From the NCBI RefSeq assembly GCF_002139875.1, contig NZ_CP018793.1, forward strand, positions 1,178,001 to 1,242,000: a stretch of 64,000 nt of DNA. The letters are read 5' to 3'. Position numbers and translations under genes: made by a program. How positions within the stretch are numbered: the stretch's first letter is position 1; each line of letters opens with the position of its first letter. The DNA comes from Campylobacter vicugnae. Its GTDB lineage: Bacteria > Campylobacterota > Campylobacteria > Campylobacterales > Campylobacteraceae. Under the pieces are notes generated by a model, which did no database searches, was not told where the DNA came from, and saw nothing but the letters and a program-made list of their open reading frames with translations. Positions 28,547 to 37,922 of this stretch are shown here, piece after piece.

Positions 28547-30139
28547 ATGGTTGAAATCAAAGGTTTAACACACCGTTTTGGCTCTCAGCTACTCTTTGAA
28601 GATGTTAATTTAAAGCTAAATTCACACAATCGATACGGCTTAATAGGTGCCAATGGTGCTGGAAAATCTACATTTTTAAAGATTTTAAGCTCTCAAGTAG
28701 AACACACTAGCGGTGATATCATCATAGAATCAGGCAAAAAAATTGGCGTCTTAGGACAAGATCAATTTGCATTTGAAAATTTTACCTTAAAAGATGCTGT
28801 TTTATGGGGAAACAAAAGACTATATGATACAATCAAAGAGAAAGAAAAGCTCTATTTAAGCGAGGAATTTACTGATGAGATTAATGAACGCCTTAGCGAA
28901 CTTGAGATCATCACTGCCGAAGAAGATCCTACCTATGAGTATGAAACCAGAATAGAAAAGATCTTAAGCTCTCTTGGTTTGCATGAATATGATAAACTAA
29001 TGAGCGAAATTGAAAGTAGCGATAAGGTTAAGATTTTATTAGCTCAAGTACTATTTCCTAAACCTGATATATTATTTCTTGATGAGCCGACAAATAACCT
29101 TGATATCGATGCAATTGCATGGCTAGAAAGAGAGCTAATCAATCACGAAGGAACTCTAGTTGTCATCAGCCACGATAGACACTTTTTAAACCGAGTTTGC
29201 ACTCATATATTAGATGTTGATTTTAAGCAAATTAGAGAATTTAGCGGTAATTATGACGACTGGTATATAGCTGCAAATTTAGTCGCTAAACAAGCTGAAA
29301 TGGAGCGTGATAAGAAGCTAAAAGAGCGTGAAGAGTTAGAAAAATTTATAGCTAGATTTAGTGCCAATGCTAGTAAAGCAAAGCAAGCTACAAGTAGAGC
29401 CAAACAGCTTGAAAAACTTCAAATAAATGAGATTAAAATATCTAGCCGTCGTGATCCTAGTATTTTATTTAGAACTAATCGTGAAATTGGCAATGAGTTA
29501 ATAGAATTAACTGCAATAAATAAAAAATTCGATGATAATGTGATTTTAGATAATTTTAATTTTAAAATGAATAAAGGTGATAAAATTGCAATCATCGGAA
29601 CCAATGGCGTAGGTAAATCTACTTTATGCAAGATTTTAATGAGTGAGCTAGAAGCAGATAGCGGTAAGGTGCATATTGGAGCAACAATTGAGTTAGGATA
29701 TTTTGCGCAAGATAGCTCAAATAAAATTACTGGCACATTAAAACTATATGAGTGGCTACAAGATAGCAAAAATAAAGACCTAGATGAGATCCGTAAATGC
29801 CTTGGTAGAATGCTATTTAGCGGAACTGAGCAAGAAAAAGAAGTAGGAAGTTTAAGCGGTGGAGAAAAGCATAGATTAATGCTATCAAAACTAATGCTTC
29901 AAAGAGCAAATTTACTCATACTAGATGAGCCAAATAACCACTTAGATCTAGAGGCTATCATTGCTTTAGGTGAAGCGTTATATAACTTTAGTGGTAGCTG
30001 TATCTGTGTTAGCCACGATAGAGAATTAATAGATGCCTTTGCTAATAGAATTTTACACCTTAAAGGCGATGGCCAAATAGTTGATTTTAAAGGTAGCTAT
30101 GAAGAGTATAGAGCTGCTTATGGGTTAGATGAGAAATGA
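28547..30139 (+). CDS. ABC-F family ribosome-associated ATPase (YbiT-like)
   Basis: 530 residues with two ABC domains and no membrane segment. Walker A: GANGAGKST (about 37) and GTNGVGKST (about 350). The second signature LSGGEKHRLMLSKL is intact. The first is degenerate (the segment before KILLAQVLF lacks LSGG), as is usual in the YbiT subgroup, whose length it shares. Walker B: ILFLDEPTNNLD and LLILDEPNNHLD. ABC-F proteins act on stalled ribosomes. Its stop overlaps the thiS start (ATGA). Confidence 0.9.
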   Translation: MVEIKGLTHRFGSQLLFEDVNLKLNSHNRYGLIGANGAGKSTFLKILSSQVEHTSGDIIIESGKKIGVLGQDQFAFENFTLKDAVLWGNKRLYDTIKEKEKLYLSEEFTDEINERLSELEIITAEEDPTYEYETRIEKILSSLGLHEYDKLMSEIESSDKVKILLAQVLFPKPDILFLDEPTNNLDIDAIAWLERELINHEGTLVVISHDRHFLNRVCTHILDVDFKQIREFSGNYDDWYIAANLVAKQAEMERDKKLKEREELEKFIARFSANASKAKQATSRAKQLEKLQINEIKISSRRDPSILFRTNREIGNELIELTAINKKFDDNVILDNFNFKMNKGDKIAIIGTNGVGKSTLCKILMSELEADSGKVHIGATIELGYFAQDSSNKITGTLKLYEWLQDSKNKDLDEIRKCLGRMLFSGTEQEKEVGSLSGGEKHRLMLSKLMLQRANLLILDEPNNHLDLEAIIALGEALYNFSGSCICVSHDRELIDAFANRILHLKGDGQIVDFKGSYEEYRAAYGLDEK

Positions 30140-30339
30140 TACAAATTTGGCTTAACTCAAATTCCATTACTATCAAGAGCAACTCCACTCTTGCTGATCT
30201 TATAAAATCACAAGGCTATGAAGATAGCAAAGTAGCTGCTGAAGTGGATATGCAGATTATCCCAAGAGCTAATTGGAGCGATTTTACAATAAAAGATGGT
30301 ATGAAAATCGAGATTGTAGAGTTCGTAGGTGGCGGGTAA
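30136..30339 (+). CDS. thiS: Thiamine biosynthesis sulfur carrier ThiS
   Basis: 67-residue ubiquitin-fold protein ending in VEFVGGG, the C-terminal glycine tail that is adenylated and thiocarboxylated to donate sulfur to the thiazole of thiamine. Internal IIPRANWSDFTIKDGMKIEI is characteristic. In other Campylobacter it heads thiS-thiF-thiG-thiH; here a terminator-like hairpin follows at once and no partner is in the window. A MoaD role is less likely given the length. Confidence 0.88.
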   Translation: MIQIWLNSNSITIKSNSTLADLIKSQGYEDSKVAAEVDMQIIPRANWSDFTIKDGMKIEIVEFVGGG

Positions 30340-30360
30340 TTATTTTTTAAGTAATTACCC
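30334..30360 (+). terminator. Hairpin at the end of thiS
   Basis: Perfect 9-bp stem GGGTAATTA (30334-30342) with 30352-30360, loop TTTTTTAAG, including the thiS stop codon. There is no T-run downstream on the plus strand. Confidence 0.5.
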
Positions 30361-30764
30361 ATTATAAATTTGAATTATTCTATTTAATAATTCAAATTTA
30401 AGCATTACAACTATAAATATAATAAAAATATATTAAACTTTAGATAAAATTAACAAAGTTTTCATAATCAAAACAAGATAAAAATTGCTATAAAGACACT
30501 ACTGCTAATGCAAATGCTTTTTATATTTTATATCAAAATCAATCTTAGCACCTTATATTTTACTACTTTCTTTAAGATTTTTATAGCATCTATATCATAG
30601 TAATATCTATTTTATCATCACCATTATACCGACAAATTAATAATTTTATTAACAAAAGACCCTTTGATTCAAATTCTAATCAAAAGAGTCTTACATAATG
30701 CAATTTTTAACACTATTTTTACTAATATTTTTAAGTATATAGCCAAATATCTAAATTTAACAAT
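30340..30764. other. 425-base non-coding stretch with hairpins and possible decayed gene
   Basis: No intact gene. It holds a perfect 14-bp AT-rich hairpin (30366-30379 with 30386-30399). At 30470-30630 on the minus strand, short protein-like stretches (NGDDKIDIT, IKILKESSKI, GAKIDFDIKYKK) run in shifting frames with stops between them, which looks like a gene remnant. A TATAAT on the minus strand is at 30623-30628. The terminator of the next gene occupies 30656-30692. Confidence 0.4.
30656..30692 (-). terminator. Intrinsic terminator of the sigma-54-controlled gene
   Basis: Stem AAGACCCTTTGATT (30656-30669) pairs with 30678-30692 with one bulge and one mismatch-like G-T. On the minus strand it is followed by TCTTTTGTTAATAAAATT. 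Confidence 0.7.
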
Positions 30765-31196
30765 TTAAATTTTAGCCAAAATATCTTTTAGATAGTTTTG
30801 TGTCTCTTGTTTTTGCGAGTCAAATTCTGCTTTGCTTAATGGTGAGCTGACATGGTGTTGGATTGTATTTTTATCACCCAAAACCCTTATCATCATCTCT
30901 AAAGCATCAGCTTTTGCACTTCTATCAATGCTACTTAATTTATTTAATGCAAATTCATCTCTAGCAACTGAAGTATCTGTAATAGCACTATCTCTAGCAG
31001 CAGCAGCCCACATAGACGCACTCACAAAAAAAGCCTCTTCCATTCCGCCAGTTGTATTTAGAGCATACGCATTGCCTACTTTTTTTATTAGCGGATTTGA
31101 GTCATCAAGTATTTTTTGAAAGTCACCTTGCGTATTTAAAGAGCTATTTTTTGATTGCTTATACTCAATATTTAAAAAAGAATTTTCAACTCTCAT
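30765..31196 (-). CDS. Hypothetical protein with sigma-54 promoter, probably flagellum-coexpressed
   Basis: 143 residues, no signal peptide or membrane helix; an N-terminal polar part, a central alanine-rich helical part (about 50-100, MEEAFFVSASMWAAAARDSA) and a charged helical end. I do not recognise a family. AAGGAG lies six bases before the ATG. A near-consensus sigma-54 promoter with exact GG-N10-GC spacing lies 36 bases upstream, and in Campylobacter that sigma factor serves rod/hook flagellar genes and a few co-expressed ones. It has its own terminator, so it is monocistronic. A flagellar or rod-associated role is inference from the promoter. Confidence 0.72.
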   Translation of the reverse strand: MRVENSFLNIEYKQSKNSSLNTQGDFQKILDDSNPLIKKVGNAYALNTTGGMEEAFFVSASMWAAAARDSAITDTSVARDEFALNKLSSIDRSAKADALEMMIRVLGDKNTIQHHVSSPLSKAEFDSQKQETQNYLKDILAKI

Positions 31197-31231
31197 ACCT
31201 GCTCCTTATATTAAAAATATAAATTTTTAAT

Positions 31232-31251
31232 AAGCAAATTTAATTCCAAAA
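31232..31251 (-). promoter_or_regulatory. Sigma-54 (RpoN) promoter
   Basis: On the minus strand: TTTTGGAATTAAATTTGCTT, with GG at 31247-31246, GC at 31235-31234 and exactly ten bases between, matching the Campylobacter RpoN consensus GGAA-N6-TTGCTT. Predicted start is near 31222, 26 bases before the ATG. Confidence 0.8.
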
Positions 31252-31291
31252 TTATAAAATTATATAAAGGATATTTTTATACATATATAGG

Positions 31292-31316
31292 GTCTATCCT
31301 TAAAATAAGGATAGAC
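31292..31316 (-). terminator. Hairpin after purF
   Basis: Perfect 11-bp stem (31292-31302 with 31306-31316) and a three-base loop, just past the purF stop. The following sequence on the minus strand is AT-rich rather than a pure T-run. Confidence 0.6.
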
Positions 31317-31321
31317 TAAAT

Positions 31322-32662
31322 TTAGCTTATAAAATAGTCTCCATCAAAGCTAACTAAAGAGTATTTCCTCTCATTGCCAAGGCCACATACCAATTCATCA
31401 ATACTTAAAAACTCCAAACTATCAGCACCAATAAATTTGCAAACCTCATTAACATCCATCTTAGCACTTATTAATTCTTCATAACTTGGCGTATCAATAC
31501 CATATCTACAAGGATGTTTAATCTCTGGAGCAGCAATTTTCATATGTATCTCTTTAGCTCCAGCATTGCGTAATAGTTCTACTATTTTCTTGCTAGTTGT
31601 ACCACGCACGATACTATCATCAATAACTACAACGCTTTTGCCATTTAAAACACTGCTCATAGGATTTAGTTTTAATTTAACTTTTAGATTTCTCATCTCT
31701 TGAGTTGGCTCTATAAATGTCCTACCTACATAGTGATTTCTTACAATTGCCATCTCAAATGGTATATTACTTCTAGCTGCATATCCTAATGCCGCAGGAA
31801 CACCAGAATCTGGCACAGGCACTACAAAATCAGCTTTGCAACTAGATTTATCAGCTAGAATTTCTCCTAATTTTTTTCTAATTTGATATACATTTTTACC
31901 ATCTATCATGCTATCAGGACGAGCAAAATATATATATTCAAATGCACACAATCTAGGGTCTTTAGCTTCAAATAATTCTATGCTTTTAAAGGCGCTTTTG
32001 CCCTCTTCAAATACTATCATCTCTCCAGGTGCTACATCTCTTACATATGTCGCACCTACTAAATCAAAAGCACAAGTCTCACTAGCTACAATATAACCAC
32101 CATCTTTTAATCTTCCAATACTAAGAGGTCTAATCCCATATGGATCGCGTACTACAAACATCTTAGAGCGACTTAAAATAAGCAGACAATACGCACCTAC
32201 AATCTGCTTTAAAGCTTCAATAATACGATCTTGCAAATTCTCTTTTTTGCTTTTTGCTATTAAGTGCAAGATATTTTCTGTATCCATATTTGACTGAAAT
32301 ATCGCACCATCTTCTATCAATCTTTCTCTAACTTCGTGTTTATTAATCAAATTTCCATTATGAACGATACTAATCTCGCCTAAAGAGTATTTTGCACTTA
32401 CTGGCTGAGCATCTAGCACACTATCGCTACCAGCAGTTGAATATCTATTATGGCCTATAGCCATCTGACCTTGCAATATTTCAAAACTATTATTGTCAAA
32501 AACTTCAGTTACTAAACCTCTATTTTTAATAGTTTTAATCTGATGATTATAGCTTGCACTTATACCGCTTGCCTCTTGACCTCTGTGTTGCATAGAAAAC
32601 AACCCATAATAGGCTGTTTTTGCTGCGTCTTTTGAATTGATTACTCCAACTATTGCACACAT
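31322..32662 (-). CDS. purF: Amidophosphoribosyltransferase
   Basis: First committed step of purine synthesis: PRPP and glutamine to phosphoribosylamine. 446 residues. N-terminal nucleophile Cys2 (MCAIVGV), glutaminase motifs HRGQEASGI, GHNRYSTAGS and SIVHNGNLIN; PRPP-binding loop VVVIDDSIVRGTTSKKI (about 340). No propeptide, so Cys2 is exposed by methionine removal. It follows dapB with a one-base gap. Confidence 0.97.
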   Translation of the reverse strand: MCAIVGVINSKDAAKTAYYGLFSMQHRGQEASGISASYNHQIKTIKNRGLVTEVFDNNSFEILQGQMAIGHNRYSTAGSDSVLDAQPVSAKYSLGEISIVHNGNLINKHEVRERLIEDGAIFQSNMDTENILHLIAKSKKENLQDRIIEALKQIVGAYCLLILSRSKMFVVRDPYGIRPLSIGRLKDGGYIVASETCAFDLVGATYVRDVAPGEMIVFEEGKSAFKSIELFEAKDPRLCAFEYIYFARPDSMIDGKNVYQIRKKLGEILADKSSCKADFVVPVPDSGVPAALGYAARSNIPFEMAIVRNHYVGRTFIEPTQEMRNLKVKLKLNPMSSVLNGKSVVVIDDSIVRGTTSKKIVELLRNAGAKEIHMKIAAPEIKHPCRYGIDTPSYEELISAKMDVNEVCKFIGADSLEFLSIDELVCGLGNERKYSLVSFDGDYFIS

Positions 32663-32663
32663 A

Positions 32664-33428
32664 TTATATTCCTAAAGCATCATAGATTGTATATAATTTT
32701 GGCTCTTTATTAGCTAGCCAAATTCCAGCCTTTATCGCACCTTTAGCAAATGTAGCTCTACTTGTAGCGGTGTGATTTAACTCTATATATTCACCATCGT
32801 TATAAAATCCCACTGTATGGCGTCCAACGATATCACCACCACGCAAAGCCATTACAGCAATCTCATCTTTGTTTCTAGCTCCTACCATTCCATCTCGTCC
32901 GCTTACTCTAACATTTGCTAAACTTAAATTTCTACCTTTTGCAGCATGTTCGCCAAGTGTCAATGCTGTACCACTTGGAGCGTCTATCTTATTGCGATGA
33001 TGCATCTCTAAAATCTCAATGTCAAAATCACTTAGCACTCTGCTAGCAATCTCAGTTAAGCGATTTAGCACTGCTACGCCTAAACTCATATTTGTAGCTT
33101 GAAGTATTGGCATCATAGCACTTGCAAGTTTGATTAGCTCAGCTCCCTCATTGCCTAATCCAGTAGTACCTATAACCAGTGGTTTTGGATTGGTTCTAGC
33201 ATAATTTATAAGATTTATCGACGCGCTTGCGATACTAAAATCGATTACAACATCGCTATTATCAAATAAAACATCATACTTATCAGTTACTATCACACCA
33301 TCATCTACGCTCATAGGCTCTATAGTATATGCTACTGATAACTTTGCATTGCTAAGCCCTTTTAAATTTGCGATTATCTCACTTCCCATCTTACCGCTTG
33401 CACCGTGTAAACCTATACGAATCATCAT
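32664..33428 (-). CDS. dapB: 4-Hydroxy-tetrahydrodipicolinate reductase
   Basis: Second enzyme of the lysine/DAP branch, 254 residues. Nucleotide-binding [13 protein letters not shown] at the N-terminus and catalytic [19 protein letters not shown] (about 148-166). Two adjacent ATGs (33428, 33425); the second is better spaced from AAGGG. Operon with purF, as in C. jejuni. Confidence 0.96.
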   Translation of the reverse strand: MMIRIGLHGASGKMGSEIIANLKGLSNAKLSVAYTIEPMSVDDGVIVTDKYDVLFDNSDVVIDFSIASASINLINYARTNPKPLVIGTTGLGNEGAELIKLASAMMPILQATNMSLGVAVLNRLTEIASRVLSDFDIEILEMHHRNKIDAPSGTALTLGEHAAKGRNLSLANVRVSGRDGMVGARNKDEIAVMALRGGDIVGRHTVGFYNDGEYIELNHTATSRATFAKGAIKAGIWLANKEPKLYTIYDALGI

Positions 33429-33512
33429 CGCCCTTTTTGGATAAATTAAGATTTTATTTTAGCTAAAAAAAGATAAAAATTTGATATAAGTAAATTGAAT
33501 TTTTATAAAAGA

Positions 33513-33534
33513 GCCACTCGCTAGGGCAAGTGGC
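33513..33534 (-). terminator. Intrinsic terminator after trxB
   Basis: GCCACT and AGTGGC arms around a ten-base loop that can partly pair, followed on the minus strand by TCTTTTAT. It lies just after the trxB stop. Confidence 0.65.
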
Positions 33535-33541
33535 TTAAGAA

Positions 33542-34480
33542 TTAATGTAAGCTCTCAATATAGCTCATAGCGCTAAGTGCAGCTACAGCACCATCAGCAG
33601 CTGCGCTAACTACTTGCTTAGGAGCATCTTGTCTTAAATCACCTGCAGCAAATAAACCTGGAGTTGATGTTTGCATTTTTAGATCTACTTTTACCTGGCC
33701 AGTTGGTAAGATATCGCAAATAAAGTTATCGCCATCTTTTAATACTTCATTTCTTACATTTAACCCAACAAAAGTAAATATACCTGGCACTACTAAATCT
33801 CTTATACTTCCATCGGCTAGCTTGATTTTAACGCCTTTTACCCCTGCAGTGCTATCTCCATAAACTTCTTCTATTCCAGCATTTAAGATTAGTTCGATTT
33901 TTTCATTTTTCTTAACTTTTTCAACTGAACTTGGAGCTGCTCTAAATGTATCACGGCGATGGATTAGATATACTTTTGAACAAATTCTAGATAAGTATTC
34001 TGCTTCTTCAATCGCTGTATCGCCACCACCTAAGACTGCTACCTCTTTATTTTTATAGAAAAATCCATCGCAAGTAGCACAAGTACTAACGCCTTTACCA
34101 AAGAATTCATCCTCTCCTTTAAATCCTGCTCTTTTTGGAGTTGAACCAGTACATACGATTACAGCTTTAGCTTGTTCAGTTTTGCCACCTTCTAAAGTGA
34201 TAGTAAAGCTTCCATCGCTATTTTTAGCTACTTTTTCTACGCCAGCCATCTCATGTTTTAATCCAAATCTAGTGCATTGCTCAAGCCATGGAGCCATAAA
34301 GCTCATACCATCCATAACAGTAGCAACGCCAGGATAGTTCTCCATCTCAGAGCTACTTGTAATTTGACCGCCTGGCATACCTCTTTCAAACATTACTACA
34401 TTTTTCAATCCACCACGAGTAGCATAAAGTCCTGCACTAAGACCTGCTGGACCTCCACCGATTATAGCTACATCTAACAT
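33542..34480 (-). CDS. trxB: Thioredoxin reductase
   Basis: 312-residue FAD/NADPH flavoenzyme reducing thioredoxin. FAD-binding [13 protein letters not shown] (8-20), redox pair C134/C137 in CATCDG, NADPH-binding [13 protein letters not shown] and C-terminal FAD motif GLFAAGDLR. It is upstream of dapB and downstream of trxA, its substrate, in the order of C. jejuni Cj0146c-Cj0147c, but with its own terminator and a 130-base gap. Confidence 0.97.
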   Translation of the reverse strand: MLDVAIIGGGPAGLSAGLYATRGGLKNVVMFERGMPGGQITSSSEMENYPGVATVMDGMSFMAPWLEQCTRFGLKHEMAGVEKVAKNSDGSFTITLEGGKTEQAKAVIVCTGSTPKRAGFKGEDEFFGKGVSTCATCDGFFYKNKEVAVLGGGDTAIEEAEYLSRICSKVYLIHRRDTFRAAPSSVEKVKKNEKIELILNAGIEEVYGDSTAGVKGVKIKLADGSIRDLVVPGIFTFVGLNVRNEVLKDGDNFICDILPTGQVKVDLKMQTSTPGLFAAGDLRQDAPKQVVSAAADGAVAALSAMSYIESLH

Positions 34481-34589
34481 AATTGCTCCTTATTTTAAAT
34501 TTATATCTATACAATATCATAGATATATTACATAAAAATAAATTTAATTTTAATATAGTACGATTTGATTTGAAGTGAGTTAAAGTAGT

Positions 34590-34604
34590 GGGGCAAAAAG
34601 CCCC
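34590..34604 (-). terminator. GC hairpin after trxA
   Basis: GGGGC-AAAAA-GCCCC seven bases past the trxA stop, standing out in AT-rich sequence. Short stem, and weak T content downstream on the minus strand. Confidence 0.5.
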
Positions 34605-34610
34605 TTTGAA

Positions 34611-34925
34611 TTATAAAAGTGAATTGATTTTATCTGCAATTGCAGCTTTAGATTGAGCGCCAATTAATGTCTCTTTAATCTCTCCATCTTTAAAGAATAG
34701 TAAAGTTGGAATAGAGCGTACGCCATACTCTACAGCTAGATCTTGAACCTCATCTGTATTTACTTTGCAGATTTTTGCTTTGCCATCAAATTCTTCAGCT
34801 AATTCATCAATTACTGGAGCTAGCATTCTGCATGGTCCACACCATGGAGCCCAAAAATCTACTAGAGCAACGCCCTCTTTAGCGATATTGAAATTTTCAG
34901 CTGTTAAATCGATATATTTACCCAT
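34611..34925 (-). CDS. trxA: Thioredoxin 1
   Basis: 104-residue cytosolic thiol-disulfide reductant with the canonical WCGPC active site (C29, C32) and the cis-proline region VRSIPTLLFFKDGE. Reduced by the TrxB encoded next to it. It has an AAGGAG ribosome site and its own extended -10 promoter at 34955-34960. Confidence 0.98.
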   Translation of the reverse strand: MGKYIDLTAENFNIAKEGVALVDFWAPWCGPCRMLAPVIDELAEEFDGKAKICKVNTDEVQDLAVEYGVRSIPTLLFFKDGEIKETLIGAQSKAAIADKINSLL

Positions 34926-34954
34926 TTTATCTCCTTCTATGGTTTTACAATAAA

Positions 34955-34960
34955 ATTATA
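34955..34960 (-). promoter_or_regulatory. Extended -10 promoter of trxA
   Basis: ATGTATAATTTT on the minus strand, 30 bases before the trxA ATG; classic Campylobacter extended -10 preceded by a T-rich run. Confidence 0.65.
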
Positions 34961-35099
34961 CATTAAAAAAGTTAAACTAAAACTAACAAATATAATTTTA
35001 GGTAACTCAAACTTCATCAAATCAGAGCTTATTATAAAATATAAAAGTTAATAATTTTTATTAATTATTAAATTTTAAAAAAATGAAAGAGATATTTAA

Positions 35100-35438
35100 T
35101 CAGTATGTAATATTTTCTATTAGCTCTATATTTTGACCATTTATACAGATTATATCAATTTGATATGGCAAATTTAAATTAGAGTTTAACATATAAAAAT
35201 CTATAGCTTTTATAATTTTTTCCAATTTAGATTGTGTTACTCTATAGATGGTTTGATAATCTTTGGACGAGGCCTTGACTTCGATAAAATGAAGAGTTGA
35301 ATCACGCTTAGCAATGATATCAATCTCTCCAAATTTGGTTTTATAGTTTAAATTGAGTATTTTATAGCCATTTTTTGATAAAAATTTAGCAGCACTTTTC
35401 TCAGCTTCATGACCAAAAAGATATTCAGCTAAACCCAA
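35100..35438 (-). CDS. YraN/UPF0102 family putative endonuclease
   Basis: 112 residues with the restriction-endonuclease-like core GHEAEKSAAKFLSKNGYKIL, then GEIDIIAKRDSTLHFIEVKA carrying the D...ExK catalytic pattern (D about 45, E about 58, K about 60). Family members are thought to process Holliday junctions or damaged DNA, but the function is not settled. It follows hom by 3 bases and ends 174 bases before trxA. Order as in C. jejuni Cj0148c. Confidence 0.88.
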   Translation of the reverse strand: MGLAEYLFGHEAEKSAAKFLSKNGYKILNLNYKTKFGEIDIIAKRDSTLHFIEVKASSKDYQTIYRVTQSKLEKIIKAIDFYMLNSNLNLPYQIDIICINGQNIELIENITY

Positions 35439-35441
35439 AGA

Positions 35442-36707
35442 TTAACTCTCAATCCTAATCATAAATGGCTTAGCCTTGATAAAGCTCTCATTTTCTAAGC
35501 TATTAATAACTTTTAGCATATCAGCTTCTAAGCAAGTATGCGTAGTAAAAAATAAGGTAGCACACCCTTCATCTTTGCTTTTTGCTTTTTGTAAGAAGCT
35601 ATCAATTGAGAGATTATTTTGACTCATTAAATTTGTAATCTTAGCCAAAACCCCAACCTCATCAGCTACCTTTAATCTTAAATAATATTTGGTTCTAATC
35701 TGGCTAGGCTTTAGAAGTTTTAATGGTGCGGACTCTAGTGGAGCCTTATATCCTAGCATAGGATTTCTAATCTCTCTAGCGATATCTATTAAATCACTTA
35801 TAACCGCACTTGCCGTAGCAGACCCACCAGCACCAGCACCATAAAATAAGCTCTCTCCAACTGCATCACCTACGACACTTACAGCATTCATTACCCCATT
35901 TACATTTGCTAGCATCTTATCTTTGCTAATAAATGCTGGATGAACTCTAAGCTCTAAAGTACCTTCTCCTCGCTTAGCAATGGCTAATAGTTTAATAGCG
36001 TACTCAAATTCATTAGCAAAATATATATCCTCACTACTAATCTCGCTAATACCTTCTATCATTATATCTTCAGGTTTAGCATGCACGCAATAAGCAATAC
36101 TAGCTAATATAAGCAGCTTATGTGCAGTATCAAATCCACTAATATCAAAAGTCGGATCAGCCTCAGCATAACCTAATTCTTGAGCCTTTTTAAGCGCCTC
36201 GTCAAACTGCACTCCACTATTCATCATATTTGTTAGAATATAATTGCTTGTTCCGTTCATTATACCCATTATTTTTTGAATATGGTTTGCGCTTAATCCT
36301 TCTCTTAAGGCTTTTATGATTGGTATCCCACCAGCTACACTAGCTTCATATCCAAATGCCGTATCACCAGCAAGTGATTCAAGTTCATTTCTATAATAGG
36401 CTAAAAGAGCTTTATTAGCCGTTACTACTGCTTTTTTTCGTTCTAGAATTTTGCTTACTATTTCATAAGGCTTATCAATTCCCCCCATAAGCTCAACAAA
36501 TACATCTATATCATCTCTATTTATTACGCTATCTATATCATCAGTTAGTGGAATTATCGAGTCTTTATGCTTTGATAAATCCCTTACTACACCCACTACT
36601 GGAGTTATACTAACTCCAGCTCTTGAGGCTATTAAATCGCTATTTTTAATAAGCACATTGGCAACTTCAGCCCCTACTGTTCCAACGCCTAATATCGCTA
36701 CCTTCAT
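35442..36707 (-). CDS. hom: Homoserine dehydrogenase
   Basis: Aspartate semialdehyde to homoserine, toward methionine and threonine. 421 residues: Rossmann LGVGTVGAEVANVL at the start, catalytic domain with GIMNGTSNYILTNM and GYAEADPTFDISGFD, and a C-terminal ACT domain (about 345-421) for feedback by an amino acid. Monofunctional (no aspartokinase part). It overlaps the alaC-like gene by 4 bases. Confidence 0.97.
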   Translation of the reverse strand: MKVAILGVGTVGAEVANVLIKNSDLIASRAGVSITPVVGVVRDLSKHKDSIIPLTDDIDSVINRDDIDVFVELMGGIDKPYEIVSKILERKKAVVTANKALLAYYRNELESLAGDTAFGYEASVAGGIPIIKALREGLSANHIQKIMGIMNGTSNYILTNMMNSGVQFDEALKKAQELGYAEADPTFDISGFDTAHKLLILASIAYCVHAKPEDIMIEGISEISSEDIYFANEFEYAIKLLAIAKRGEGTLELRVHPAFISKDKMLANVNGVMNAVSVVGDAVGESLFYGAGAGGSATASAVISDLIDIAREIRNPMLGYKAPLESAPLKLLKPSQIRTKYYLRLKVADEVGVLAKITNLMSQNNLSIDSFLQKAKSKDEGCATLFFTTHTCLEADMLKVINSLENESFIKAKPFMIRIES

Positions 36708-37912
36708 TGAACTTCTTTTAAATATTTTTTAATATTTCTTGCAGCTTGGCGAATTCTATTTTCATTTTCTATAAATGCGATTCTGACATACTCATCGCCA
36801 GCTTGACCAAATCCAGCTCCAGGACTTACAGCAACACAAGCTTTAGTCAAGAGCTGTTTAGCAAACTCTTTACTTCCTATATTTCCTACTTGTGGCGGTA
36901 ATTTTGCCCAAGCAAACATACTAGCTCTAGGTTTTGCAATATCCCAACCAGCTGCACTAAATGCCTCTATAAGCGTATCTCTGCGTCTTTCATATGTTTG
37001 TCTAATCTGTTCAACACAGTCTTGATCACTATCAAGTGCAATAGTTGCTGCTACTTGAATTGGAGTAAACATTCCATAATCAAACCACGATTTTATCTTT
37101 TTAAGTGCTGAAACTAGCTTTTTATTTCCACATATAAAGCCAACACGCCAGCCAGCCATATTATATGATTTTGATAGCGTATAGCACTCCACAGCTACAT
37201 CTTTTGCACCATCTACTTCAAATATGCTTGGAGTTTTATACCCATCAAATGTTAGCTCTGCATATGCTATATCACTAATAATGTAAAATCTCTCACGCTT
37301 AGCCATATCTACTAAACGCTCATAAAAGCTCTTTTGACATGTAACAGTAGTTGGGTTATGAGGAAAATTTACTACAACATATTTTGGTTTTGGAATACTC
37401 TCTTCTATAGCATGTTCTAAATTTTCAAAAAATTTATTCTCATCTAATTCATAGCTTGCATTATAAACAAGAGGCATTTTCGTTACATTTCCACCTGCTA
37501 TAATAAAAGCCTGAGTGTGAATCGGATAGGCTGGGTCTGGCACAATAGCTACATCGCCAGGATTGATAATAGCCTGAACTAAATGCACAAACCCCTCTTT
37601 GCTACCCATAGTTGCGACTGCTTCGGTCTCTGGATCTAGCATTACGCCATATTTTCTTTTATACCAATTGCATATCGCAACACGAAGTTTATAAATACCT
37701 TGACTAACACTATAACCGTGCGTTTTATCCTTCATAGCACTTTCGCAAAGCTTGTCAATTATGTGTTGAGGAGTTCTACCATCTGGATTTCCCATAGAAA
37801 AATCTATAATATCAGCACCATCTCTACGAGCCGCCATCTTAATAGCATTTACCTCTGCAAATGCATAGTTTGGCAATCTTTCAATAGTATTAAATCTAAT
37901 CTCATCAAACAT
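36704..37912 (-). CDS. alaC: AlaC-like PLP aminotransferase
   Basis: 402-residue class I/II aminotransferase, close in sequence to E. coli AlaC (alanine-glutamate transaminase): RLPNYAFAEVNAIKMAARR, DIIDFSMGNPDG, HGYSVSQGI, the PLP lysine in TLSKSYNMAGWRVGF, and FAWAKLP. The start is the ATG at 37912, six bases after AAGGAG. Located upstream of hom, so an aspartate-family role (for example LL-DAP aminotransferase-like) was considered. Alanine synthesis is the better supported choice by similarity. Confidence 0.85.
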   Translation of the reverse strand: MFDEIRFNTIERLPNYAFAEVNAIKMAARRDGADIIDFSMGNPDGRTPQHIIDKLCESAMKDKTHGYSVSQGIYKLRVAICNWYKRKYGVMLDPETEAVATMGSKEGFVHLVQAIINPGDVAIVPDPAYPIHTQAFIIAGGNVTKMPLVYNASYELDENKFFENLEHAIEESIPKPKYVVVNFPHNPTTVTCQKSFYERLVDMAKRERFYIISDIAYAELTFDGYKTPSIFEVDGAKDVAVECYTLSKSYNMAGWRVGFICGNKKLVSALKKIKSWFDYGMFTPIQVAATIALDSDQDCVEQIRQTYERRRDTLIEAFSAAGWDIAKPRASMFAWAKLPPQVGNIGSKEFAKQLLTKACVAVSPGAGFGQAGDEYVRIAFIENENRIRQAARNIKKYLKEVQ

Positions 37913-37922
37913 AAACAACTCC

